Part shown: positions 1 through 6,431 of the stretch, one piece after another
How positions within the stretch are numbered: position 1 is the first letter of the stretch
Layout of the letters: each line of letters begins with the position of its first letter
Made by a program: the position numbers and the translations under genes
Assembly (NCBI GenBank): GCA_027025255.1
Contig: JALVRC010000093.1
Coordinates: 1 to 14,840 of the forward strand
Direction: 5' to 3'
Source of the DNA: Caldifarciminota bacterium
Lineage (GTDB): Bacteria > Hydrothermota > Tepidihabitantia > B3-TA06 > JALVRC01
DNA: 14,840 bases
The notes under the pieces: model-generated
The model's database searches: none
Told to the model about the DNA's origin: nothing
Seen by the model: only the letters and a program-made list of their open reading frames with translations

Positions 1-1
1 G

Positions 2-106
2 TACAACAATGTAAAAAATACAGTTATAAAAAACACCGAGTTAAAAAAAGGTGTTTACTTTATAAAAGGAGATAAAAAAAGTAAAATAAAATTTACAATA
101 TTTTAA
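2..106 (+). CDS. C-terminal fragment of a secreted protein with T9SS type A-like sorting tail
   Basis: Only the last 34 codons of a rightward gene are inside the window, ending in TAA at 104-106; the 5' part lies to the left. The peptide ends ELKKGVYFIKGD, then a Lys-rich stretch, then KFTIF. A hydrophobic GVYFI-type strand followed by a short turn and a final lysine-containing hydrophobic strand is the usual layout of the C-terminal sorting domain that directs proteins through the type IX secretion system of Bacteroidota and related phyla. The family assignment rests on this short tail alone. The function of the main protein cannot be seen. It converges with dprA, with its stop 265 nt from the dprA stop. 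Confidence 0.55.
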   Translation, partial: YNNVKNTVIKNTELKKGVYFIKGDKKSKIKFTIF

Positions 107-150
107 TTGATTTACAAAAGAAGTATTTAATTGAAAGAAATCCATGCGTT

Positions 151-176
151 AAAATACAAACCCACTAAAGAAGTAG
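151..176 (-). terminator. Possible intrinsic terminator of the leftward operon
   Basis: Read on the minus strand, repeat copy 1 gives CCTACT, loop TCTTT, AGTGGG. This is a 6-bp stem with one G-U wobble, followed directly by TTTGTATTTT. The stem pairs better on the minus-strand RNA than on the plus-strand RNA, where the same position is a C-A mismatch. It lies about 195 nt past the dprA stop. The stem is short, so termination is an inference. Confidence 0.3.
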
Positions 177-253
177 GAACTGAGAACTAAGAACTGGGAA
201 CTGTTCCCCTCCCCCCACTAAAGAAGTGGGAAGTGAGAACTAAGAACTGAGAA
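161..253. repeat. Direct repeat, two 40-bp copies with internal 7-bp GAACTRA units
   Basis: Copy 1 (161-200) and copy 2 (214-253) start with CCCACTAAAGAAGT and match at 37 of 40 positions with a 53-bp offset. Each begins with a small hairpin (CCCACT, 5-nt loop, AGTGGG; perfect in copy 2, one change in copy 1). It then runs into tandem 7-mers of the form GAACTGA/GAACTAA: four in copy 1 (177-204) and about four, partly degenerate, in copy 2 (230-257). The combination of hairpin head and microsatellite tail suggests a dispersed non-coding repeat family rather than a coding remnant. Only two copies are visible here. Confidence 0.8.
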
Positions 254-260
254 ATAAATA

Positions 261-321
261 CCTCCTCTCCCACCAGGGAGGGACGAGGGAAGTGGAGGAA
301 GCCTCCCCTTTGTGGGGAAGG
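261..321. repeat. GC-rich cluster of small inverted repeats
   Basis: 39 of the 60 bases from 261 to 320 are G or C, against a strongly AT-rich background. Three adjacent hairpins can be drawn: CTCCC/GGGAG around ACCA (267-280), GGAGG/CCTCC around AAG (294-306), and CCCC/GGGG around TTTGT (305-317). The last two compete for bases. No T-tract follows on either strand, so it does not look like a standard terminator. It resembles a mobile palindromic (REP-like) element, but no second copy is in the window. Confidence 0.5.
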
Positions 322-371
322 AGAAAAATTCTGGGGGATAGAGAAATTAAAAACAAAGCAGAATACAAGAT

Positions 372-1391
372 CTAAATAAACTTCTTTGTATACTTCTTGC
401 CTCCGATGTCTTCTATAACCCCCTTTAACTCCAAGCTTAAAAGCGTATTAAATACACTCTTAACGTCCATTTCCAGAAGAGCAACAATATCATCAATATG
501 TATGGGTTGAATGCCTATCTTTTCATATACTTTCTCCTCCAGTGGTGTAAGCTCTATCTCTTCTTTTTTCCTCTCCACCTTTCCAATGCCAAGTGCTTCA
601 ATAATCTCTTCAGGCTCAGTAACAATATTAAACCCCTCCTTAATAAGGTTATTTGTCCCCTTACTTACAGGAGAATTAACAGGACCTGGTACAACAAAAA
701 CCTCCCTTCCATATTCAACTGCCCATTTTACAGTATTTAAAGCCCCGCTTTTCTCGCCTGCCTCAATTACAATAACAGCTTGAGCAAGACCTGCAATAAT
801 CCTATTACGTTTAAGGAAATTTTGAGGTAAAGGGGGAGTACCGAAAAGGAATTCTGTTATCACAAGCCCTTTCTCAATAATGCTTTTCTCAAGTGTTCTA
901 TTCAATGCAGGATAGAATATATCAATACCATTACCTAAAACTGCAACTGTACCATTTGATAACGAAGCTCTGTGTGCATGGGCATCAATACCTTTTGCAA
1001 GGCCTGAAACAATTAAAAACCCTGCATTGGAGAGTTCTTTTGCAAACCAATCTGCTACCTGGTTCCCGTACAACGTTGATTTTCTTGTACCTACAATGGC
1101 AACTGCCGGCGTACTTGAAATATGCTTAAGCGCTCCTCGTGTATAGAGCAGAGGAGGCGGGAGATACAGTTCCTTTAACTTCTCAGGATAGGCCTCGTCC
1201 TCTAATGAAATAATATTTATATTATTCTGTTTAAGATAAGTAAGATAGCTTTTAAAGGTATCAGTATCTATATGTACTCCTTCTTTTTCTTCAAATTCAT
1301 CAAAGGTGTCGTAGCTATTTAGGTATTCCCTTAGCCTATCTTCTCTTAGCCCGGCAACCATGTGAAACCTTATTCTATCTTCTATATTCAT
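372..1391 (-). CDS. dprA: DNA processing protein DprA (Smf)
   Basis: DprA binds incoming single-stranded DNA and loads RecA during natural transformation in the cytoplasm. The 339-aa product has an N-terminal helical region (about 1-60), a Rossmann core (about 90-265) and a C-terminal winged-helix-like segment (about 280-335). Core landmarks are IVGTR (99-103), SGLAKGIDAHAH (129-140), the hallmark KRNRIIAGL (194-202) and a GPVNSP stretch near 236-241. Length is normal for the family. The ATG at 1389-1391 fits the N-terminal helix; a second ATG at residue 11 is preceded by an AAGG and is a possible alternative. It is the last gene of the leftward block, 19 nt past the obg stop, the only non-overlapping junction there. 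Its presence is compatible with competence, although dprA also occurs in bacteria not known to be competent. Confidence 0.95.
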   Translation of the reverse strand: MNIEDRIRFHMVAGLREDRLREYLNSYDTFDEFEEKEGVHIDTDTFKSYLTYLKQNNINIISLEDEAYPEKLKELYLPPPLLYTRGALKHISSTPAVAIVGTRKSTLYGNQVADWFAKELSNAGFLIVSGLAKGIDAHAHRASLSNGTVAVLGNGIDIFYPALNRTLEKSIIEKGLVITEFLFGTPPLPQNFLKRNRIIAGLAQAVIVIEAGEKSGALNTVKWAVEYGREVFVVPGPVNSPVSKGTNNLIKEGFNIVTEPEEIIEALGIGKVERKKEEIELTPLEEKVYEKIGIQPIHIDDIVALLEMDVKSVFNTLLSLELKGVIEDIGGKKYTKKFI

Positions 1392-1410
1392 AGGTATATA
1401 ATAACCATTA

Positions 1411-2355
1411 CTAAATCCATTCTGATATTCTTTTTATAAGCTTATTCAAACCATAACCTGTAATTGCAGAAATTTCCAAATGAGGTAAGGGGAAAGAAAC
1501 AGTCTTAACAATGTCCATTTTATTGAGCACAATTAAATACTCCTTGTTAAGGATTTCTCTATTGTATAATGCAATCTCATTTTTGAGTATTTCAAAATTC
1601 TTCTCTGGATTATCATCAGCCGCTAAAAGAAAGATGAGTTTCCTGGCTCTTTCTATATGTCTTAAAAACCTTAACCCAAGACCTTTACCTTTATGTGCAT
1701 GCTCAATTATACCTGGAATATCGGATAGAACAATTCTTTTATCATCAAACACAAGAACCCCGAGATTAGGATTAAGGGTTGTGAAAGGATAATCTGCAAT
1801 ACGCGGTATTGAGTTGGTAAGCTTTGAAAGAAGGGTTGATTTCCCAGCATTGGGAAAACCAACAATAACAACATCAGAAAGCAATTTAAGAACTACCTTA
1901 ATCTTTCTTCTTTCTCCTTCCTGGCCGTCTTCGGCAAAACGGGGAACCTGCCTTACAGAAGATACAAACCTTGCATTCCCCCTGCCTCCCTTCCCTCCTT
2001 TTGCAACAAGTAGCCTTTCTTTGTGTTTTAAAATACTTCCTATCAATTTCTTGCTTTCATAAGAAAATATATCCACCCCTACAGGAACCTCAATAATTCT
2101 ATCTTCACCTCTCCTGCCGTGCCTGTTCTTTCCAGAACCATGTCTTCCTCTTCCTGCTTTGTAGGTTTTATGATATGATAAATCGTAAAGAGAATAAAGA
2201 TGCCTGTTTCCTTGTAGATATACACTGCCTCCGTTTCCTCCGTCTCCTCCGTCCGGGCCTCCTTTTGGAACAAACTTCTCTCTTCGAAACGATATACAAC
2301 CATTTCCACCATTACCAGCAATTACTGTTATTACAGCCTCATCTATGAAGCGCAT
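1411..2355 (-). CDS. obg: GTPase Obg/CgtA, short form without C-terminal OCT domain
   Basis: Obg is an essential ribosome-associated GTPase involved in 50S assembly and stress signalling. The 314-aa protein has the glycine-rich Obg fold at residues 1-158 (GNGGNG, GGPDGGDGGNGG, KGGKGGRGN) and a G domain at about 160-314. G-box motifs are GFPNAGKS (166-173), DIPG (212-215), NKMD (278-281) and SA (296-297). It stops right after the G domain, so the variable C-terminal extension of E. coli (390 aa) or B. subtilis (428 aa, OCT domain) is absent, as in several other phyla. The ATG at 2353-2355 lies inside the end of coaD (17-nt overlap), and no Shine-Dalgarno is visible, which suggests translational coupling. 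Confidence 0.96.
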   Translation of the reverse strand: MRFIDEAVITVIAGNGGNGCISFRREKFVPKGGPDGGDGGNGGSVYLQGNRHLYSLYDLSYHKTYKAGRGRHGSGKNRHGRRGEDRIIEVPVGVDIFSYESKKLIGSILKHKERLLVAKGGKGGRGNARFVSSVRQVPRFAEDGQEGERRKIKVVLKLLSDVVIVGFPNAGKSTLLSKLTNSIPRIADYPFTTLNPNLGVLVFDDKRIVLSDIPGIIEHAHKGKGLGLRFLRHIERARKLIFLLAADDNPEKNFEILKNEIALYNREILNKEYLIVLNKMDIVKTVSFPLPHLEISAITGYGLNKLIKRISEWI

Positions 2356-2860
2356 TTATTCTATCTATAAGAGCTTTCTTCACTGGAGACGGAACAAAAT
2401 CCGTTACATCACCGTGATTTTTTGCAATCTCTTTCACAAGAGACGAAGATACAAAGGTATGTTTTTCTGCTGGTAAGAAAAAAATACTCTCAACCCTCCT
2501 GTCCAGTCTCCTATTTGTTAAAGCCATCTGAAACTCGTAATCAAAATCTGATATTGCCCTGAGACCGCGAACAATCACTCTAATCCCAAGCTTTTCCATA
2601 AATTTAATTAGAAGACCTTCAAACATTACAACCTCTACATTTGTAAGGTTCTCCTCTTTTATAGACCTTAAGACAAGCTCAAAACGTTCTTTCTGGCTAA
2701 ACATAACATGTTTTTCCTCTCTCTTGGCTATGGCAATAACTACGTTTCCAAAAACCTTAAGCGCTCTTTTTAAAATATCAAGGTGACCAAATGTAAAAGG
2801 ATCAAATGTCCCCGGATATATTGCTTTTGCTTTTGAAGATGTAAATCTTTGTTTGTCCAT
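2339..2860 (-). CDS. coaD: Pantetheine-phosphate adenylyltransferase
   Basis: CoaD transfers AMP from ATP to 4'-phosphopantetheine, the penultimate step of coenzyme A synthesis. Signatures are AIYPGTFDPFTFGH with the nucleotidyltransferase (T/H)xGH motif, VRGLRAISDFDYEFQMA, and SSSLVKEIA near the C terminus followed by GDVTDFVP. All line up closely with the 159-aa E. coli enzyme. I chose the ATG at 2858-2860 (173 aa) because the reading frame can extend to 2926 but those residues have no counterpart in the family. An AGGAG sits just 2 nt before this ATG, unusually close. The ATG at 2882-2884 (GGAAG upstream, 181 aa) is the main alternative. The chosen start lies inside rsmD (59-nt overlap) and the stop lies inside obg. 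Confidence 0.94.
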   Translation of the reverse strand: MDKQRFTSSKAKAIYPGTFDPFTFGHLDILKRALKVFGNVVIAIAKREEKHVMFSQKERFELVLRSIKEENLTNVEVVMFEGLLIKFMEKLGIRVIVRGLRAISDFDYEFQMALTNRRLDRRVESIFFLPAEKHTFVSSSLVKEIAKNHGDVTDFVPSPVKKALIDRINALHR

Positions 2861-3356
2861 ATCTCCTCTCTTCTTTAACCCATCCATCAATATCTTCCGC
2901 ATCAAAGCCAAAAGGCACTTCTGCAATAAGAATTTGTGGATTAAGTGCCAAAGATTTTTTTATGATTATTCCTGTTTTCTTATATGTATACGGCGGATCA
3001 AGAAATATTATATCAGGCCTTTGAGTAAATGTAGAAATAAAAGAATACACATCTCTATTCCTTATTTCATAATCTTCTCTTGAAATATTAAGCATGGAGA
3101 GATTTTTCTTTAACATTCTTATCGCCCTTTGAGAATGCTCCACGAACAAAACCTTTTTAGCCTCACGAGATAAAGCTTCTATGCCTACATTTCCTGAACA
3201 GGCAAAAAGGTCAAGAAAAAGGCTATTCTTAACATGAGGCTTTAGTATATCAAATATTGATTTCTTAACCCTCTGTAGAGATGGCCTAAAAAAAATTCCA
3301 TCAGGGAAATATATATTTCTTCCTCTATAGTTACCTGAAATAATACGTGTCTTCAT
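2802..3356 (-). CDS. rsmD: 16S rRNA (guanine966-N2)-methyltransferase RsmD
   Basis: RsmD methylates G966 of 16S rRNA on the 30S subunit using S-adenosylmethionine. From the ATG at 3354-3356 it is 184 aa. It opens with RIISGNYRGR, then RPSLQRVKKSIFDIL, the SAM-binding loop DLFACSG (49-55) and the catalytic DPPY (120-123). Homologues usually have DLFAGSG, so the Cys in place of the first Gly is a mild oddity. An in-frame TTG two codons upstream (3360-3362) is a weaker alternative start. No Shine-Dalgarno is seen; the gene starts within the end of the deaminase gene (26-nt overlap). The pairing rsmD-coaD is a very common bacterial gene order and supports both calls. Confidence 0.94.
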   Translation of the reverse strand: MKTRIISGNYRGRNIYFPDGIFFRPSLQRVKKSIFDILKPHVKNSLFLDLFACSGNVGIEALSREAKKVLFVEHSQRAIRMLKKNLSMLNISREDYEIRNRDVYSFISTFTQRPDIIFLDPPYTYKKTGIIIKKSLALNPQILIAEVPFGFDAEDIDGWVKEERRYGQTKIYIFKSKSNISGDI

Positions 3357-3801
3357 TATCAATGTCTATTTTTATTAAAGGAACACTGGCCTCACTAAGT
3401 ATCTGCTCTCCTAAAGGGTCAGGATAGGGATTAAGATAGTAAACAGCCTTAAGCCCAGCATTAATTATCAGTTTAGAACAGGTAATACAGGGTTGATGAG
3501 TAACATAAATAACTCCGCCATTTATTGATACCCCGAAGTAAGCAGCTTGAACTATTGCATTTTGCTCTGCGTGAATCCCTCTACATATTTCCTGTCTCTC
3601 TCCTGAAGGAACACCAAGCTTATCCCTTAAACATCCGACTACACTACAGTGAGCAAGCCCTTTTGGGGGTCCATTATATCCTGTAGATAAGATTCTTTTG
3701 TCTTTCACAAGCACAGCACCAACCTGACGCCGAATACAAGTAGCTCTTTCAGAAACAAGAAGAGCAATTCTCATAAAATATCTATGCCAATCCTTCCTCA
3801 T
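3331..3801 (-). CDS. dCMP deaminase family protein (ComEB-like)
   Basis: This is a cytoplasmic zinc-dependent cytidine/deoxycytidylate deaminase, predicted to convert dCMP to dUMP for dTTP supply. In 156 aa it has the zinc and catalytic motif HAEQNA (77-82) and the second zinc motif PCITC (104-108). A Cys-rich insert (C52, C57, C73 with GCLRDKLGVPSGE) is typical of ComEB-type dCMP deaminases, which bind an extra structural zinc. The start at 3799-3801 is supported by GAGGAG at 3807-3812, 5 nt upstream. It overlaps gyrA by 20 nt. A role in pyrimidine metabolism would fit the pyrimidine phosphorylase in the rightward block, although the two are not cotranscribed. Confidence 0.92.
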   Translation of the reverse strand: MRKDWHRYFMRIALLVSERATCIRRQVGAVLVKDKRILSTGYNGPPKGLAHCSVVGCLRDKLGVPSGERQEICRGIHAEQNAIVQAAYFGVSINGGVIYVTHQPCITCSKLIINAGLKAVYYLNPYPDPLGEQILSEASVPLIKIDIDNEDTYYFR

Positions 3802-6205
3802 CTGTTCTCCTCAAACGAGTAATACTTACTACCTCTTCATCCGCTCTGAGATTAATAGCCTTTACTCCTCTTGCGTATCTACCCAGAAGTGATATGTCAC
3901 CTGTATCAATCCTTATACTTGTACCTTTATTGGTTATAATAAAGAGCTCATCTCCTTTTTTAATCCCTGCCATATCCACTGCATTTCCACTCTTTTCATC
4001 AATGTTAATTAGCCTTAATCCTTTACCTCCTCTATTGGTAAAGCTTCGTATCTCTTCCATTTTTAACCTCTTTGCATATCCATTCCTGGTAGCAATTAAC
4101 ATTTCCTCATTATCATCAAGACATACTGCTGATACAACATGATTATCCGAAAGTCTCAAAGCTCTTACACCTCCGGCCTGTCTACCTGTTGAACGTACAA
4201 GAGCGGTATTAAATCTTATACCCTTCCCGTCTGAAGCAATAACAACTATATCATCATCCTTTTTAATAAACTCCGTATATATAATTCTTTCTTCTTTAAG
4301 ATGCATTATATTTATACCTGTTCTTCTAATCTTTGCAAATCCATCTGTGGAGAGTTTCTTAATCTTACCTTTATCAGTTACCATCAAAATATAGCCCTGC
4401 TCAGACATAGATAGAGGAATAACCGCTGTAATCTTTTCGTTTTCCTTTAATTCAATAAACTGTACGATTGGTTTACCTGCATTGGCAATACCAGTATCAG
4501 GAATATCATAAGCCTTAAGCCCATATAATCTTCCTTTATCTGTAAAGAACAAAAGCCTATCATGTGTTGATACAGTATTTATAAATCTTACATAATCTTC
4601 CTTAGTAAGATTGAAACTTGAACGACCTCGCCCTCCTCTTAATTGATTCCTATAAACGCTAACTGGTATCCGTTTTATGTAATTTTTCTCAGTAGTTATA
4701 ATAACAACCTCTTCTTCCTTTATCAAATCTTCCATAGAAAAGTCCTGAGCTTGAGAAGGTGTAATAATTGTTCTACGTTTGTCAGCAAATCTCTTATTTA
4801 TTTCTTTAAGCTCATCTTTTATTACATCCAATAACTTTCTTCTATCATTCAAAATGCCTTTAAGTTTGTCTATCTCCTTTCTAAGTTCATCAAACTCATC
4901 CTTTAGTTTCTTCTTTTCAAGAACGACAAGTCGCTGAAGCTTCATTGCAAGGATAGCCTCTGTTTGTTTATTGCTGAATCCATACTTTTCTGATAGAGAT
5001 TTTTGAGCTATCACAGTTGAGGATGAACCCCTTATTATTTTTATCACATCATCAATATGCTTAAGAGAAAGAAGAAGACCTTCAAGAATATGCATCCTTG
5101 CCTGTGCCTTTTTAAGTAAGAATTCCGTTCTTTTTGTTATTACCTCTATCCTGAAGTTTAGAAATGCCTCAAGCATTTCCTTTATTGAAAGATACTTAGG
5201 TTCAAACCCGACAATGGCAAGAAGTCTAATACTATATGTTGTCTGCAAAGGAGTGTGTTTAAAAAGCTTTTTCAAAACCACGTTTGTCTGAGCTCCTCTT
5301 TTAAGGTCAATTATAATCCTTATACCTTCCCTTCCACTCTCATCCCTAACATCTGAGATATCTTTTATCCTTTTATCTTTGACAAGTGCTACAATATCCT
5401 TGATAAGCTGAGTCTTATTCAATTGGTAAGGTATCTCATAAATAATAATTCGATCTCTACCCTTATGCTCCTCTATCCTGGCACTTCCTCTTAAGGTAAT
5501 CTTGCCCGTACCCTTTTTATAAGCATCTTTTATCGCATTTATACCAAGTATCTCACCTCCTGTCGGGAAATCCGGGCCCTTAATAAATCTTAAAATCCCA
5601 TCAATATCAGCATCTTCGTTATCAATCATATATATTAATGCATCTATTACCTCTGATATATTATGAGGAGGAATATTAGTAGCCATACCCACTGCAATGC
5701 CGGAAGAGCCATTAATAAGAATATTTGGAAAGCTTGCCGGAAGTACCTCGGGTTGTTTTCTTGTATCATCAAAGTTAGGTACCATATTAACTGTATCTTT
5801 ATCAATATCCTTAAGAAGGTAATCAGTAATCTTTGCAAGCTTTGCCTCAGTGTATCTGTATGCAGCAGCAGGATCCCCATCAATTGAGCCAAAATTACCC
5901 TGCCCTCTTATTAACGTATACCTTAAAGAAAAATCCTGTGCCATTCGCACAAGTGCGTCATAAATTGCCTGATCCCCGTGTGGATGATATTTACCAAGCA
6001 CATCTCCAACGACGGTTGCGGTTTTTTTAAAAGGTTTATCCGGACCAAGACCTAATTCATGCATTGAAAAAAGTATTCTTCTTTGGACAGGTTTTAATCC
6101 GTCTCTTATATCAGGGATTGCCCTTCCAACAATAACACTCATTGCATAATCAAGATAGGCCTTCCTGACCTCATCCTCTAAAAGAACATTTATAACCCTA
6201 TTCAT
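3782..6205 (-). CDS. gyrA: DNA gyrase subunit A
   Basis: GyrA is the breakage-reunion subunit of the A2B2 gyrase that introduces negative supercoils. The 807-aa protein carries the winged-helix/tower core at about 30-500 with the catalytic tyrosine Y118 in AAAYRYTEAKL, a coiled-coil region around 430-475 and a six-bladed C-terminal pinwheel at about 495-800. GyrA rather than ParC is favoured by the GyrA-box sequence QLRGGRG (521-527; consensus QRRGGRG). In the quinolone-determining region HPHGDQAIYD the Ser83 position (E. coli numbering) is Gln (Q79) and the Asp87 position is conserved (D83). The ATG overlaps the upstream DUF1858 gene by 8 nt. No own Shine-Dalgarno or promoter is visible, so its expression seems tied to the upstream genes. 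Confidence 0.96.
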   Translation of the reverse strand: MNRVINVLLEDEVRKAYLDYAMSVIVGRAIPDIRDGLKPVQRRILFSMHELGLGPDKPFKKTATVVGDVLGKYHPHGDQAIYDALVRMAQDFSLRYTLIRGQGNFGSIDGDPAAAYRYTEAKLAKITDYLLKDIDKDTVNMVPNFDDTRKQPEVLPASFPNILINGSSGIAVGMATNIPPHNISEVIDALIYMIDNEDADIDGILRFIKGPDFPTGGEILGINAIKDAYKKGTGKITLRGSARIEEHKGRDRIIIYEIPYQLNKTQLIKDIVALVKDKRIKDISDVRDESGREGIRIIIDLKRGAQTNVVLKKLFKHTPLQTTYSIRLLAIVGFEPKYLSIKEMLEAFLNFRIEVITKRTEFLLKKAQARMHILEGLLLSLKHIDDVIKIIRGSSSTVIAQKSLSEKYGFSNKQTEAILAMKLQRLVVLEKKKLKDEFDELRKEIDKLKGILNDRRKLLDVIKDELKEINKRFADKRRTIITPSQAQDFSMEDLIKEEEVVIITTEKNYIKRIPVSVYRNQLRGGRGRSSFNLTKEDYVRFINTVSTHDRLLFFTDKGRLYGLKAYDIPDTGIANAGKPIVQFIELKENEKITAVIPLSMSEQGYILMVTDKGKIKKLSTDGFAKIRRTGINIMHLKEERIIYTEFIKKDDDIVVIASDGKGIRFNTALVRSTGRQAGGVRALRLSDNHVVSAVCLDDNEEMLIATRNGYAKRLKMEEIRSFTNRGGKGLRLINIDEKSGNAVDMAGIKKGDELFIITNKGTSIRIDTGDISLLGRYARGVKAINLRADEEVVSITRLRRTDEEGLA
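3807..3812 (-). promoter_or_regulatory. Ribosome binding site of the dCMP deaminase gene
   Basis: GAGGAG on the minus strand, 5 nt before the ATG at 3799-3801, lies inside the 3' end of gyrA. It fixes the deaminase start and is one of the few clear Shine-Dalgarno sequences in the leftward block. Confidence 0.7.
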
Positions 6206-6431
6206 TTTTATTTACAAAAAGCGCACTTTCACGAGCTGCATCATTTAATTCTTTAAGTAATTGCTCCGTATCTTTAACATTATACTTCTGAGCGTTTTCT
6301 CCTATAGTGCCCCATAAAGGCTCACCACATACCATACAGGGAATACCATGCTTTAAAAATATCTTTACAGTCTGAGGATATCTAACAACAGCCTCTTCAA
6401 CAGTGGATTCTAATGTTAAGGTTTGCTTCAT
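6198..6431 (-). CDS. DUF1858 family small CxxC protein
   Basis: The 77-aa protein belongs to the DUF1858 family. It begins with the typical 'set a mode by repeated failure' helix pattern (STVEEAVVRYPQTVKIFLKHG, about 9-29) followed by IPCMVCGEP with C32 and C35, then a short helical tail. Family members are small cytoplasmic proteins or domains, often found next to hybrid-cluster or redox proteins; the CxxC pair suggests a redox or metal role, but no function is established from sequence. Its ATG overlaps the ATPase stop as ATGA (6428-6431) and has a strong AAAGGAGG at 6436-6443. Its stop overlaps the gyrA start by 8 nt. Placement between a signalling ATPase and gyrA is unusual. Confidence 0.85.
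   Translation of the reverse strand: MKQTLTLESTVEEAVVRYPQTVKIFLKHGIPCMVCGEPLWGTIGENAQKYNVKDTEQLLKELNDAARESALFVNKNE

Larger units (their letters stand above)
107..371. other. Intergenic region between convergent genes, repeat-rich
   Basis: This 265-nt stretch separates the stop of the sorting-tail protein from the stop of dprA. I see no convincing coding sequence on either strand. It contains two copies of a 40-bp repeat (161-200 and 214-253), 7-bp microrepeats, and a GC-rich block of small inverted repeats (261-321). It is the only sizeable non-coding stretch besides the 58-nt divergent promoter region. Confidence 0.8.

Noticed and set aside
161..253. Possible CRISPR array (two repeats with a short spacer)
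   Set aside because: Only two copies, the 13-bp gap between them is far too short for a spacer, the copies contain microrepeats, and no cas genes are nearby.
2861..2926. 22-residue N-terminal extension of CoaD
   Set aside because: The extra residues lie within rsmD coding DNA and have no counterpart before the AIYPGTFDP start of known CoaD proteins; the ATG at 2860 fits the family better.
3357..3362. TTG start for RsmD two codons upstream
   Set aside because: An ATG two codons later directly precedes the conserved RIISG motif, and neither start has a Shine-Dalgarno, so the ATG is preferred.
3782..6205. ParC instead of GyrA
   Set aside because: The QLRGGRG sequence matches the GyrA box, which ParC lacks or has degenerate, and the full C-terminal pinwheel is present.
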